64,000 nt of DNA from Zhongshania sp. R06B22 (lineage in GTDB: Bacteria; Pseudomonadota; Gammaproteobacteria; Pseudomonadales; Spongiibacteraceae): positions 620,001 through 684,000 of the forward strand of contig NZ_JBFRYB010000001.1 in assembly GCF_040892595.1 (NCBI RefSeq), in the 5' to 3' direction. Numbering within the stretch: the first letter of the stretch is position 1; each line of letters begins with the position of its first letter. A program made the translations under genes and the position numbers. Of the stretch, positions 47,282 through 56,256 are shown one piece after another. A model generated the notes under the pieces. The model had not been told where the DNA came from. It did not search any database and worked only from the letters and a program-made list of their open reading frames with translations.

Positions 47282-49537
47282 ATGCAAGTAGACTCATCTC
47301 AAAATCATTGGTACGACGTGGTTGTTGCCACTGTCGACCGTCAGCACTTTATTCGAAATGCCAAGCAAGAACTGGTGACTGGGCGGAGCATTCCGTCTCG
47401 CGAGTTACTCGAGCGGAGTTTGGCGCTATGTAAGATACCTGCGCGCGCACGGATTTTGCACCTAGGTGCGGGGGTGGGCTATGCCACAGCCGTATTAGCC
47501 CGTGTCGCCGAGCACATAGTCGCGATTGAAAAGAATAGTCTGCTCGCCGATATCGCAAGTGAAAAATTGGCTGCACTGGGCATTCATAACGTTGAGATAC
47601 GTGTAGCCGAGGGTGATGACGGCGCCGCAGCTGATGGGCCTTTTGATCTGATATTGGTTTCTACGCCGAATATTTCTAAGCGCGAGCATTTGTGGGAACA
47701 GTTGTCGCTTGGCGGCCAATACATCTGCATGGAAATGGGTGACGCAGCGCGCCTAGTACTTGTGAAATACGATAATCTTGGTCGCCATAAGATTGCGCGC
47801 ACAGAGCATGGCTATGTTGATCCGCTCCAAGATGACGATCAGATTTTTGTTGAACTTGGTCTGGTCACTCCTGAGCTGTTGGCCAGGGCGCGCAAACTTG
47901 CCGAGGCAAACCACTCCCTAATTGTTGATGAAATTAGCAAGTTTCAGCATCTCGATGAGCTGAAGCTGTATCAGTCTATGGCCAAGCAATACGGCTTGCC
48001 ACTGCGCTCTATGGACGAGCTGCTCAGCTGTGTAGATCCAAGTGTTTTCTCACGATTCCCCAAAGCCTTTCTCGACCATCAGCAGGCTATTCCGCTCTGC
48101 GTCGAAGATACCAATCTGGTGGTAGCCTGCTCTAGCCCCGGTATTTCTATGCGGGAAATTCAACTTGTTTATCCAGAGTTACAAGTTGAGAAAGTACTAG
48201 TAACCCCGGTCGATTATCGGCGTTTATGGAGCTCTTTAAATCGCGGGATGAGAGACAGCCGGCCCGCTATAGAGCCAATAGAGGCTAAGTCTGACGAGCA
48301 AGATAAAGATCTGCTAGATAGCGACACACCCAATGCGAAATTGGTGGCGGTGTACGAGGCATTGTTACTCGACGCGGTGGCCGACCGCGCCAGTGATATT
48401 CATTTAGAGAAGTATCACGACCGGGTGCGGGTGCGCTTGCGGATTGATGGTGAATTGCGAGACTTGCGCCATTACCAAATCAGCGCTGCGGGCTACCGTG
48501 GACTAGTCAATGTGGTGAAGCTGCGCGCCGAGATGAATATTGCCGAGCGACGCTTGCCACAGAGCGGCCGTTCCCAGGTGCGGGTGGGTGAGGCGCGCTT
48601 TGATTTGCGGGTGCAGGTTCAGCCCTCATTACACGGCGAGCATGTGGTAATTCGACTGCTTCCGCAGAACTCGCCCTTGATCAATATCGACAGCCTCGGC
48701 CTGGCGCCGCAGATAGCGGCCCATTATCGCCGACTGTTGAATAATCCCGCCGGCTTGGTGTTGGTGGCAGGCCCTACGGGGTCGGGTAAGAGCACGACCC
48801 TAAATGCCGGCTTACAAATGTTGGCACAAGACACCAGCCGTAAGGTCATCACTGTTGAAGATCCTATTGAGTATTCCATTGACGATATTCAGCAAACCCG
48901 AGTGCGCCCAGAGATCGGCTTTAGTTTTGCGGATGCCATGCGGTCATTTGTTCGGCAAGATCCCGATGTCATTTTGGTGGGCGAAATTCGCGATCACGAA
49001 ACCGCGCTAGAGGCTATCAGGGCCTCGCAAACTGGGCATATTGTGCTGTCTACCTTGCACTGCAATGACGCTATTGATGCGGTGCAGCGCTTGTTTGACC
49101 TTAATGTGCACCCCAATTCACTTGCCAGTGAATTACTGGCAGTGATTGCGCAGCGCCTTGCTAAGCGTATATGTGAGCACTGTAAGGTTGAGGCGGAGTC
49201 TGATCCCGCGATATTGAAAGAGCTTTTTCCCCGCGAGGTCCCCAAATATTTTAAAACTTTCCGAGGCAAGGGCTGCGAGCATTGTCATGGTAGTGGCACC
49301 CACGGACGGGTGGCGGTTATTGAGTATCTGCAGCTGAATGCGGAACTGAGAGATAGTATTTCGCGTCGTGTGCCGATGGGTGAGTTGCGCTCGCAGGCCT
49401 TGGACTCGGGTTTGGTTACTATGCGTGATAGCGCTCTGGATCATGTCGTACAGGGCAATATCCCCCTTACTGAATTGCCGCGTATTTTACCCGAAGAGCG
49501 AATGGCGCCAGAAAAGCGCGGTCAGTGGCAGGCTTAG
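47282..49537 (+). CDS. PCMT-like methyltransferase fused to GspE/PilB-type secretion ATPase
   Basis: The 751-residue protein joins three parts. Residues 1-200 resemble protein-L-isoaspartate methyltransferase: HFIRNAKQELVTGRSIPSRE, the SAM loop LHLGAGVGYATAVLA (H60-Y67 core) and GPFDLILVSTPNI; the usual ISQP substrate stretch reads SIPSR. Residues about 200-330 look like a GspE N-terminal (T2SSE_N/MshEN) domain: LGLVTPELLARARKLAEANH, AKQYGLP. Residues about 355-740 are a complete type II/IV pilus ATPase: Walker A GPTGSGKS (497-504), the Asp box TVEDPIEYS, Walker B DPDVILVGE (560-568), the His box and a zinc site CxxC-30-CxxC (C631, C634, C665, C668). No pilus or secretion partner genes adjoin. 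The MoxR gene follows after 16 bp. Confidence 0.9.
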   Translation: MQVDSSQNHWYDVVVATVDRQHFIRNAKQELVTGRSIPSRELLERSLALCKIPARARILHLGAGVGYATAVLARVAEHIVAIEKNSLLADIASEKLAALGIHNVEIRVAEGDDGAAADGPFDLILVSTPNISKREHLWEQLSLGGQYICMEMGDAARLVLVKYDNLGRHKIARTEHGYVDPLQDDDQIFVELGLVTPELLARARKLAEANHSLIVDEISKFQHLDELKLYQSMAKQYGLPLRSMDELLSCVDPSVFSRFPKAFLDHQQAIPLCVEDTNLVVACSSPGISMREIQLVYPELQVEKVLVTPVDYRRLWSSLNRGMRDSRPAIEPIEAKSDEQDKDLLDSDTPNAKLVAVYEALLLDAVADRASDIHLEKYHDRVRVRLRIDGELRDLRHYQISAAGYRGLVNVVKLRAEMNIAERRLPQSGRSQVRVGEARFDLRVQVQPSLHGEHVVIRLLPQNSPLINIDSLGLAPQIAAHYRRLLNNPAGLVLVAGPTGSGKSTTLNAGLQMLAQDTSRKVITVEDPIEYSIDDIQQTRVRPEIGFSFADAMRSFVRQDPDVILVGEIRDHETALEAIRASQTGHIVLSTLHCNDAIDAVQRLFDLNVHPNSLASELLAVIAQRLAKRICEHCKVEAESDPAILKELFPREVPKYFKTFRGKGCEHCHGSGTHGRVAVIEYLQLNAELRDSISRRVPMGELRSQALDSGLVTMRDSALDHVVQGNIPLTELPRILPEERMAPEKRGQWQA

Positions 49538-49553
49538 TGAGTGAGGAACTGTA

Positions 49554-50645
49554 ATGGTAGATAAAGCAATACAACGACCCGCCGCTGAAGACATCTACAG
49601 CGACGAGTTGGCTAAGTTGCGTGAGTGGGACAGCACGCCAGTGCCACCTGGGTGGTTGCTATCTCCGTTTGCGGTGGAGCATTTTATACTTGGCAACAAA
49701 GAACTCGGTATAGAGCGTAAATTTGTCGCGCCCCGGGAATTAGTTAGTCGAGTGATTATTTCCCTGGTTACCAACCGTGGTGTGATGCTCATAGGTGAGC
49801 CTGGGACGGCCAAGTCTTTACTGTCTGAGCTATTGGCATGTGCGGTGTCAGGTCATTCTAATTTAACGATACAAGGCGGGGCGATATCTGACTATAGGCA
49901 GCTGTTATACGATTGGAATCAGGCCTTGTTGCGGCGCGAGGGGCCGTCTAAGGCGGCATTGATTCCCGGCCCGATATATCGCGGTATGGCGGCGGGGCAA
50001 TTAGTCCGGTTTGAAGAATTAGCGCGCTGCCCGCAGGTAGTACAAGACGCCATCTTGGCCGTTTTATCTGAGCGCCAATTACAAATTCCAGAGCTGAGTG
50101 GCGAGGATTCAATACTATACGCCCGTGATGGTTTTAACATTATTGCCAGCTCTAACTCGCTAGACAAAGGCCTATTTGACATGAGTGCGGCGTTAAAGCG
50201 GCGGATGAATTTTGAAACCATAGAGGCCATTAATGACGTGCATGACGAAATGGATGTGGTGCAGCGCGAAGCGACTAAATTATTGCGGCGATCGGGGGTG
50301 AGCCTAGCGCTCGATCCAATGATTGTCGATATGCTCGTCACGGTATTTCACGAACTGCGAAATGGCCAAACCCTAAGTGGGCGCAGTACCGATCGTTTGG
50401 CGGCGGCGGTGATGTCTACTGCTGAGGCGGTCTCTGTAGCCCACGCTATGGGAATATATGCCCACTATTATCGCGATGGAAAAATGTTGGCGGCCGACCT
50501 AATTCACTTTTTATTGGGCGCAACACTAAAAGACAATCTTCAGGATCGCCGTCGGGTAAAACACTATTTCGATACCGAGGTCGTTAACAAGCCGGGGGAC
50601 CACTGGCAGCAGTTATATACGCAGAGCCATATGCTCAAAACTTGA
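49554..50645 (+). CDS. MoxR-type AAA+ ATPase
   Basis: The 363-residue protein has the MoxR/dynein-related AAA+ core: Walker A GVMLIGEPGTAKSLL, a Walker B-like LVRFEELARC (E-E in place of D-E), sensor 1 NIIASSNSLD and the arginine finger region SAALKRRMNFETIE. MoxR ATPases usually act as chaperones with a von Willebrand (VWA) protein that presents the target; no VWA gene is near. It starts 16 bp after the methyltransferase-GspE gene with GAGGAAC in front, so both are almost surely made together. This suggests that the two work on the same machinery, which is unknown. Confidence 0.88.
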   Translation: MVDKAIQRPAAEDIYSDELAKLREWDSTPVPPGWLLSPFAVEHFILGNKELGIERKFVAPRELVSRVIISLVTNRGVMLIGEPGTAKSLLSELLACAVSGHSNLTIQGGAISDYRQLLYDWNQALLRREGPSKAALIPGPIYRGMAAGQLVRFEELARCPQVVQDAILAVLSERQLQIPELSGEDSILYARDGFNIIASSNSLDKGLFDMSAALKRRMNFETIEAINDVHDEMDVVQREATKLLRRSGVSLALDPMIVDMLVTVFHELRNGQTLSGRSTDRLAAAVMSTAEAVSVAHAMGIYAHYYRDGKMLAADLIHFLLGATLKDNLQDRRRVKHYFDTEVVNKPGDHWQQLYTQSHMLKT

Positions 50646-50681
50646 TGGCGTCGCCTTATATGGCGCCACCGTTTGGCCGTA

Positions 50682-51221
50682 TTAGGGCGTGAGCCAGCGA
50701 ACTGCCGTAGCTGAGATTTCTGCCCGCTGATGCCCTTCGGAGCTGAGTGACAACCAATCCATATGTATCACCTCGGCGCTGATAATAGCCAAATGAGGGC
50801 TCTCATCTAAAGCTGTAGTTACCGTGTTGGGCAACGCATCACCCGGAGCAAACGGCGAAAGATAATCTTGGCGCGCGGGGCCTAGTTTGATTCCTTGCCA
50901 TGCCTTGTCCACCTCGGCACCGCTAGTTTCAACTCGCGCCTGGGCGCTAACTCTAAGCTGCCATTTCAGCGCCGAGCTCCAAAATACCAGTTGAATTTGG
51001 CCTGAGGCCCTTAGCTGCGCTACTTTAGGGCTGCGAGCGTCGCTAAAAAATTGCAGTGTTTGGGTGTGGTGGCAGGCTTTTCTTAACACCACTGTGCGAG
51101 CTTGAGGTAAGCCATTCGTATCAATGCTAGCCAGTACGGGTGTTCGCCATTGGTGTTGCCGATCAGTATTGGCCAGCTCAAGTTCCCGCCATATACTACC
51201 GGTCAGTGTGCTCAGATCCAT
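50682..51221 (-). CDS. Pyridoxamine 5'-phosphate oxidase-family FMN protein
   Basis: The 179-residue protein has the split-barrel flavin fold of the Alr4036/PNPOx-like group: RTPVLASIDTNGLPQARTVV, LRKA, LQFFSDARSPKVAQLRAS, QIQLVFWSSALKWQLRVSAQ and the middle QDYLSPFAPGD. Unlike PdxH it lacks the C-terminal PNPOx dimer part with the substrate arginines, so it probably is not the vitamin B6 enzyme. The electron partner and substrate are unknown. The gene is convergent with the MoxR gene. Confidence 0.88.
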   Translation of the reverse strand: MDLSTLTGSIWRELELANTDRQHQWRTPVLASIDTNGLPQARTVVLRKACHHTQTLQFFSDARSPKVAQLRASGQIQLVFWSSALKWQLRVSAQARVETSGAEVDKAWQGIKLGPARQDYLSPFAPGDALPNTVTTALDESPHLAIISAEVIHMDWLSLSSEGHQRAEISATAVRWLTP

Positions 51222-51595
51222 AACAGCAGCTCATATTGCTAAATTAATTAAAGGCTAATCATAGACTTTAATTTGCTGTATGTATGGGTGAGTCGCCAGT
51301 AATTTCTTGGTTGCGTAAGTGCTCACTTGCGTATGTGAAATATAAATGTGCAGATCTGATACTTCTGCCTGGCGGGTGATATTTTTGAAGCCGATAAATT
51401 ATCGCCATTTTAAATATTAAATAGGACGTATGGTGTTTTCTCCTGTTGCGCTTAAATTAAAGGCGACGGCTGTATTTAAAAATAGATAGATTATTATTTA
51501 AATCATTAAAAATACTGGCGTATAAGCTACATTTCGCTTGCCATTTTTGTCGATTGGCGAATTTGAAAAAGTACTAATTACTAAGAGATCGCTTT
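51222..51595. other. Divergent promoter region
   Basis: This AT-rich stretch lies between two divergent genes and should contain both promoters. I saw no clear palindrome, hairpin or gene. AAGAGATCGC before the ATG at 51596 provides a modest ribosome site. Confidence 0.5.
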
Positions 51596-52630
51596 ATGAG
51601 TATACCTGCGCAGATTAATTCCTGGGTCATTGATCATTATATAAAAGATAGGCTTGATGGCTCGGAGCTGCGTTGGGTGTCGCGTCCCATGCCAGCCATA
51701 GAGTCTGGTCAAGTATTGATTAGAAGCTGTCTACTATCAATCGATGCCTCTAATTTGTTGTGGCTAAGCGAAAAAGAAGACTATCTGCCGCAGCTGCAAA
51801 TTGGCGATATTATGCGCGGCAATATTATTGCTCGTATTGAATATTCAAACCATCCTAGCTTCGCCGAGGGTGAGTATATTCTTAGTCTGCAAGGCTGGGC
51901 AGATTATATGGTGATTGATGGTGATGCTTTACTAAATAATAAATTAACCATTAAATTTAAACCTCATCCGCAGGTGCCCCTCGATGCTTACATTGGCACT
52001 TTGGGAATTACTGGGTGGTCGGCCTATATCGGAATGATGGAGATTGGAAGGCTCAAAGCAGGTGAGCGAGTGTTGATTAGTGGCGCTGCGGGAGCGACAG
52101 GGATCATGGCAGCGCAAATTGCTAAAGCGGCCGGTGCAAAAGTCTACGGCTTAGCGGGTGGTGCTGATAAATGCCGTTTCTTAGAAGAGACGATAAACCT
52201 GGACGGTACTATAGATTACAAGGCGGCAGAAGATTTGCGGGGAGCTATTGTCCAGCTAATACCTGACGGTGTTCAAGTCTTCTTTGATAATGTGGGTGGC
52301 GAGACCCTCGATGCCGTATTGCCGAATATGTGTATCAATGGCCGAATCGTCGCGTCCGGAAGCGTATCTCAATATGGGCGGTCGGAGCAGTACGGCATTA
52401 AGAAATTGCCTCTAATCACCTCCAAGCGCTTGCGAATGGAAGGCTTCTTAATACTCGATCATTTACATGAAATAAATGCGGTCCTGGCGACGATGGAGGA
52501 ATGGTTGCTGGAGGGTAAACTCATTAATAAAAATTATATTATCCATGGTCTTGAAAATGCCCCAGATGGGCTGGCTAAATTGACCTCAGGTGGAAATATT
52601 GGCAAGCTTGCGGTGTATATAAACTCATGA
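51596..52630 (+). CDS. NADP-dependent MDR oxidoreductase (CurA/PTGR-like)
   Basis: The 344-residue medium-chain reductase lacks zinc ligands. GLGITGWSAYIGMMEIGRLK (here LGITGWSAYIGM), VLISGAAGATGIMAAQIAKA and FFDNVGGETLDAVLPNM are those of the leukotriene B4 dehydrogenase/CurA branch that reduces enone double bonds with NADPH. It lies upstream of a TonB receptor gene on the same strand, but 368 bp apart. The natural enone is not known. Confidence 0.93.
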   Translation: MSIPAQINSWVIDHYIKDRLDGSELRWVSRPMPAIESGQVLIRSCLLSIDASNLLWLSEKEDYLPQLQIGDIMRGNIIARIEYSNHPSFAEGEYILSLQGWADYMVIDGDALLNNKLTIKFKPHPQVPLDAYIGTLGITGWSAYIGMMEIGRLKAGERVLISGAAGATGIMAAQIAKAAGAKVYGLAGGADKCRFLEETINLDGTIDYKAAEDLRGAIVQLIPDGVQVFFDNVGGETLDAVLPNMCINGRIVASGSVSQYGRSEQYGIKKLPLITSKRLRMEGFLILDHLHEINAVLATMEEWLLEGKLINKNYIIHGLENAPDGLAKLTSGGNIGKLAVYINS

Positions 52631-52998
52631 GTATGAATAGATACTTTTAATCTGATTTTTATCGTTAGAATAAGTAGCTATCAATTCGCATAGAAATTAG
52701 TCTGCTATGTCCTTCCGATTCTACGGCTGTTTTTGGTCTATCCTAAACAGCTGTATATGATGAATTTCTATCCTCGGCTTGCGGTGTGCGCTAAAAATAT
52801 TACAACCAAAGGCTTTAATTCACATATTCTTACATCAAATTTAGTTATTTAAACAGTAGTTTATTTAGCGCGGCATTATCCCTTCGACACCATAATTTAT
52901 ATGGCAATGACAATAGATTTTCGCGCTGGACAATCGATCAGGCGTTCCGTATAAATGCATCATAAGAATGATAATAATAAACTCGAAAAGAGATAATC
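52631..52998. other. Intergenic region before the TonB receptor
   Basis: The stretch is AT-rich. I found no gene or clear hairpin. AAAAGAGATAATC before the ATG at 52999 is the probable ribosome site for the receptor. Confidence 0.5.
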
Positions 52999-55563
52999 AT
53001 GAAATTACGCTTATTAGCCATAGCGCTACTGGCCGTCGCGGCCGCACCAACCATTTCCCAAGAGAGCAGCGGAGTTAAGCGAAGCGGTGTACTGGAAGAA
53101 GTTCTAGTCACCGCCCGAAAGCGCGAAGAAAATATTCAAGAAACGCCGCTGGCAATAACTGCCCTTAGCGGCAAAGACCTTAAAGACGCGGGCATTGAAA
53201 ACATCAACGAATTGTCCAAGAGTGTCCCAAGTCTGCAAATTAACAAGGGCCAATCTAATCAGATATATATTCGCGGCATCGGTGAGCGAACCGGTTTTGT
53301 GAGGGTGGACCCCACGGTTGGCGTCTATATGGACGGCTTATTTCTACCCAGAGCCGACGGCCAGCTATTGGATACACTGGATGTTGCGAGCTTGCAGGTA
53401 CTGCGAGGTCCACAGGGCACGCTATTCGGTAAAAACACAACCGGTGGGGCCTTGGTGCTCACGCTCGAGAAGCCCAGTGACCAATTTGAAGGTTATATCG
53501 AAGCCGGCATAGGTAACTATCAAGCGCGCAAAATTCGAGGCGCTATTAACGTGCCTATCAGTGATACATTCCTTACCAGAATCTCAGCCAACGTCGCTAA
53601 AAATGACGGATATATGGAAGACTCTGGAGCGGGTAGTAGCTCAAATTCAAGTGATGGCAAATCCATACTACTGCAAACCCGCTGGGATGCCTCAGACGAT
53701 TTTACCTTGGAAAACTTACTGTTTTTCGGTAGTAGTGACGAAGTCATGACAAATACCAACTGCAATATCGTCAACGACGACGCGCTGTTTGTAGATGGAC
53801 TTGCTCTGCTCTGGGCTGGTGACACTGATGCATCTCAGGGCACCGCCTACCGTGAAAACTGTGAGTCCAATAGCCGCGAGCGTCAAGGTGATCTCACCGC
53901 CAATAAAGGCGAACATCCGCGACTTAATAAAAAGTTTGACTCAATACTGTTTGGCGCCACCGGCACTTGGGTTGTGAATCAAGACGTTAGTATTAAAGCG
54001 GTACTGGGGCTGCGCACCGCCACTGAAGGACCGATCATGAGCGCCGACAACGACGGCGGCCCAGAAGACTACAACGAGGCATTTAACGTTGGCGACAGTG
54101 ATCGAAATTCTCTTAGCCTAGAGTTACAACTCAATGGCTCCGCGTTTGAAAGTCGACTGAATTACACCACAGGCATATTCTTCGCGGCGGAAGATAATGA
54201 TGAAATCTTCGGTTTGCTAACCAACTTTGTCGGCTTGGATGCCACCTCTGCACTCCAGCTTGCAGCAGGTCAAGACCCCACCAGACCGCTCTCACCGCTT
54301 GGAACGGTTCCCGTGGTTGCAGCTATCACAGGCGATCCGCTGCTTAAAAACGAATTCACCCTAAAAAATCAGTCTTTGGCGGCGTTTTTCCAAGCCTCTT
54401 ACGACGTCACTGAGGCATTCCAAGCCACACTTGGTGTGCGTTGGACGGAAGAAACGCGGACCTCCGAGCTGAAAACGGTGGGTACTGATATGACTGACGT
54501 TGAGAATCGACTGACAGGTACCGGCCGATTTACACCGCTGGTAGGTCAGCCCGGCTTCTATTCGTTTAATGGTCGCTGGGCGGAAGATCCCGTACGAATA
54601 GCCAGCGACTTGTATCCGGACGCTGACGGCGATGGCATTCCCGACTTTGTATACGACGAAGCCAACCCCACTTACGCAAAGGCTGATGAGGTATTCCGTC
54701 AGGTCACTCCCATGGTGTCGCTGAGCTATAGCTTTGCTGATTACGTCCTGGCCGATACCTTTATCGATGTGGCCACTACCTACGTTACTTGGAGCAATGG
54801 CTTTAAGTCCGGGTTCTCTGAGCCCCGGGGCGTCGATGGCCTCGCCAGAATAGAACCAGAAGAAGTCGAAAACTTGGAAATCGGCATTAAAACCGACATG
54901 TTTGATCGCTCGATGCGTTTCAATGTGGCGGCGTATCGAACCGACTATAAGAACATTCAGCTGATCACCGTTTCTTCCGATACCTCTGGCAACCTTATTG
55001 TGGTGTTCACCAACGCAGGTCAAGCCGTTATCGAAGGCGCGGAGATGGAGCTGAGCTGGTTGCCTCTGCCCGGCACCATGATCACGCTGAATTACAGCAA
55101 CAATAATTACTATTATGAAGAATTTACGGATACCAACCTTAAAGAACTGTCTTTACGCCAAAACCGAGTCGAAGTTGATCGTTCTGCCGAACCCTTCCCA
55201 GCCACGCCGGGTGAAAGCGCTGCCTTGGGAATTATGTATAGCCTAGAGACTGGCTTCGGCACCATCACACCGCGTTTGGATGTCAGCTACAAAGGCCCAG
55301 TGTTCTTTGGCTTAGATGCCTCCTCAGCGGTGAAGTACGGAAATGACAGCGCTCTGGCCGGTGCCAAGGAATATGTACTCGCCGATTTTCGACTTAGCTG
55401 GACCAGTAAAGCGGGTAGCACTCGACTGACCGCCTACGTCAAAAACATCACCGATGAGCGCTTCATTGGGGGCACGGTTGCCGTCGCAGATTCGCTGGGT
55501 ACATTCAATCAGTCCTACGGCGACCCTAGAATCTTTGGCGTAGATATGAGCTATAACTTTTAA
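52999..55563 (+). CDS. TonB-dependent outer-membrane receptor
   Basis: The 854-residue protein has a signal peptide (MKLRLLAIALLAVAAAPTIS), a TonB-box region (EEVLVTARKREENIQETPLA), a plug domain (IYIRGIGERTGFVRVDPTVG, LRGPQGTLFGKNTTGGALVL) and a long beta-barrel ending in a hydrophobic strand with terminal phenylalanine (IFGVDMSYNF). Such receptors import ligands too big or scarce for porins, using TonB energy. The type is common in sphingomonads and marine gammaproteobacteria living on lipids or aromatic compounds. Ligand unknown; no iron-box or siderophore gene is adjacent. It may work with the MDR reductase upstream. Confidence 0.95.
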   Translation: MKLRLLAIALLAVAAAPTISQESSGVKRSGVLEEVLVTARKREENIQETPLAITALSGKDLKDAGIENINELSKSVPSLQINKGQSNQIYIRGIGERTGFVRVDPTVGVYMDGLFLPRADGQLLDTLDVASLQVLRGPQGTLFGKNTTGGALVLTLEKPSDQFEGYIEAGIGNYQARKIRGAINVPISDTFLTRISANVAKNDGYMEDSGAGSSSNSSDGKSILLQTRWDASDDFTLENLLFFGSSDEVMTNTNCNIVNDDALFVDGLALLWAGDTDASQGTAYRENCESNSRERQGDLTANKGEHPRLNKKFDSILFGATGTWVVNQDVSIKAVLGLRTATEGPIMSADNDGGPEDYNEAFNVGDSDRNSLSLELQLNGSAFESRLNYTTGIFFAAEDNDEIFGLLTNFVGLDATSALQLAAGQDPTRPLSPLGTVPVVAAITGDPLLKNEFTLKNQSLAAFFQASYDVTEAFQATLGVRWTEETRTSELKTVGTDMTDVENRLTGTGRFTPLVGQPGFYSFNGRWAEDPVRIASDLYPDADGDGIPDFVYDEANPTYAKADEVFRQVTPMVSLSYSFADYVLADTFIDVATTYVTWSNGFKSGFSEPRGVDGLARIEPEEVENLEIGIKTDMFDRSMRFNVAAYRTDYKNIQLITVSSDTSGNLIVVFTNAGQAVIEGAEMELSWLPLPGTMITLNYSNNNYYYEEFTDTNLKELSLRQNRVEVDRSAEPFPATPGESAALGIMYSLETGFGTITPRLDVSYKGPVFFGLDASSAVKYGNDSALAGAKEYVLADFRLSWTSKAGSTRLTAYVKNITDERFIGGTVAVADSLGTFNQSYGDPRIFGVDMSYNF

Positions 55564-55601
55564 AATGAGCTAATGGCGAGGGAGTGCAACATAGAAATAC
55601 C

Positions 55602-55638
55602 GAAAAGAGCCTAAACCAGACTTTGGTTTTAGAGCCTT
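55602..55638 (+). terminator. Probable terminator after the TonB receptor gene
   Basis: GAAAAGAGCCTAAACCA and TGGTTTTAGAGCCTTTTC pair with small bulges across a short loop, about 40 bp after the stop. The A-side and T-side runs make it possibly bidirectional. Confidence 0.65.
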
Positions 55639-55823
55639 TTCTAATTCCGGCTCGCTGCACTTCCCTACCTAACATAGACACTTAGCGCGCCAATTTTGAG
55701 GCTGTTTCAAATGCCTCCGGACTTACGCCACCGATGTGATTCTGGCGTAGACTTTAGATCCGAGTATCGGGTTATTCTGATGGCTATGGGAGACCTTAGA
55801 ATATCGGGGGAAACCACTAGAAG

Positions 55824-55899
55824 TGGTGCCCAGAGACGGAATCGAACCGCCGACACGAGGATTTTCAATCCTCTGCTCTACCGACTGAGCTATCTGGGC
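55824..55899 (-). tRNA. tRNA-Phe (GAA), CCA encoded
   Basis: Read on the minus strand, the 76 bases fold as a full cloverleaf: acceptor GCCCAGA/TCTGGGC, D arm GCTC...GAGC, anticodon stem GAGGA/TCCTC with loop TTGAAAA (anticodon GAA), T arm GGCGG-TTCGATT-CCGTC, discriminator A and encoded CCA. It follows yggX on the same strand by about 85 bp, an arrangement also known in pseudomonads. Confidence 0.98.
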
Positions 55900-55983
55900 A
55901 TATATCGAGGGCTTTGGCTGCCTCTCAGAAGGCGCGTATTAAACCTGTTCCTAAAGAGTGAGTCAAGCCCCTGAAACATAGAC

Positions 55984-56256
55984 TTATTCGCTGGGGGGTA
56001 CGTAGCCCTCAGCTTTTTCGTACTCTTCGCCTGATAGAAACTTTTGCATTTCTTCTTGCAGGAATTTTCGCGACGAGGGATCCATCATGCTGAGGTGCTT
56101 TTCATTAATGAGCATGGTTTGGTGGGCGTGCCATTCTTCCCAGGCTTTTTTGGAGACGTTTTCGAAGATGTCCTGGCCTTTGGGGCCCGGGTAGGGCGCT
56201 TTGCTCAGGCCTTCAAGCTCTTGCTGGTATTTTTTGCAGAATACGGTACGGGTCAT
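55984..56256 (-). CDS. yggX: Fe(2+)-trafficking protein YggX
   Basis: The 90-residue protein helps guard iron-sulfur clusters against oxidation. The N-terminal [16 protein letters not shown] with its conserved cysteine, [20 protein letters not shown] and [14 protein letters not shown] fit the family exactly. Its ATG overlaps the stop of mutY by four bases (ATGA); mutY-yggX is a well-known pair, and MutY itself carries an Fe-S cluster. Confidence 0.96.
   Translation of the reverse strand: MTRTVFCKKYQQELEGLSKAPYPGPKGQDIFENVSKKAWEEWHAHQTMLINEKHLSMMDPSSRKFLQEEMQKFLSGEEYEKAEGYVPPSE

Noticed and set aside
54361..55023. 220-codon frame on the minus strand
   Set aside because: It lies entirely inside the TonB receptor gene and is a shadow frame.
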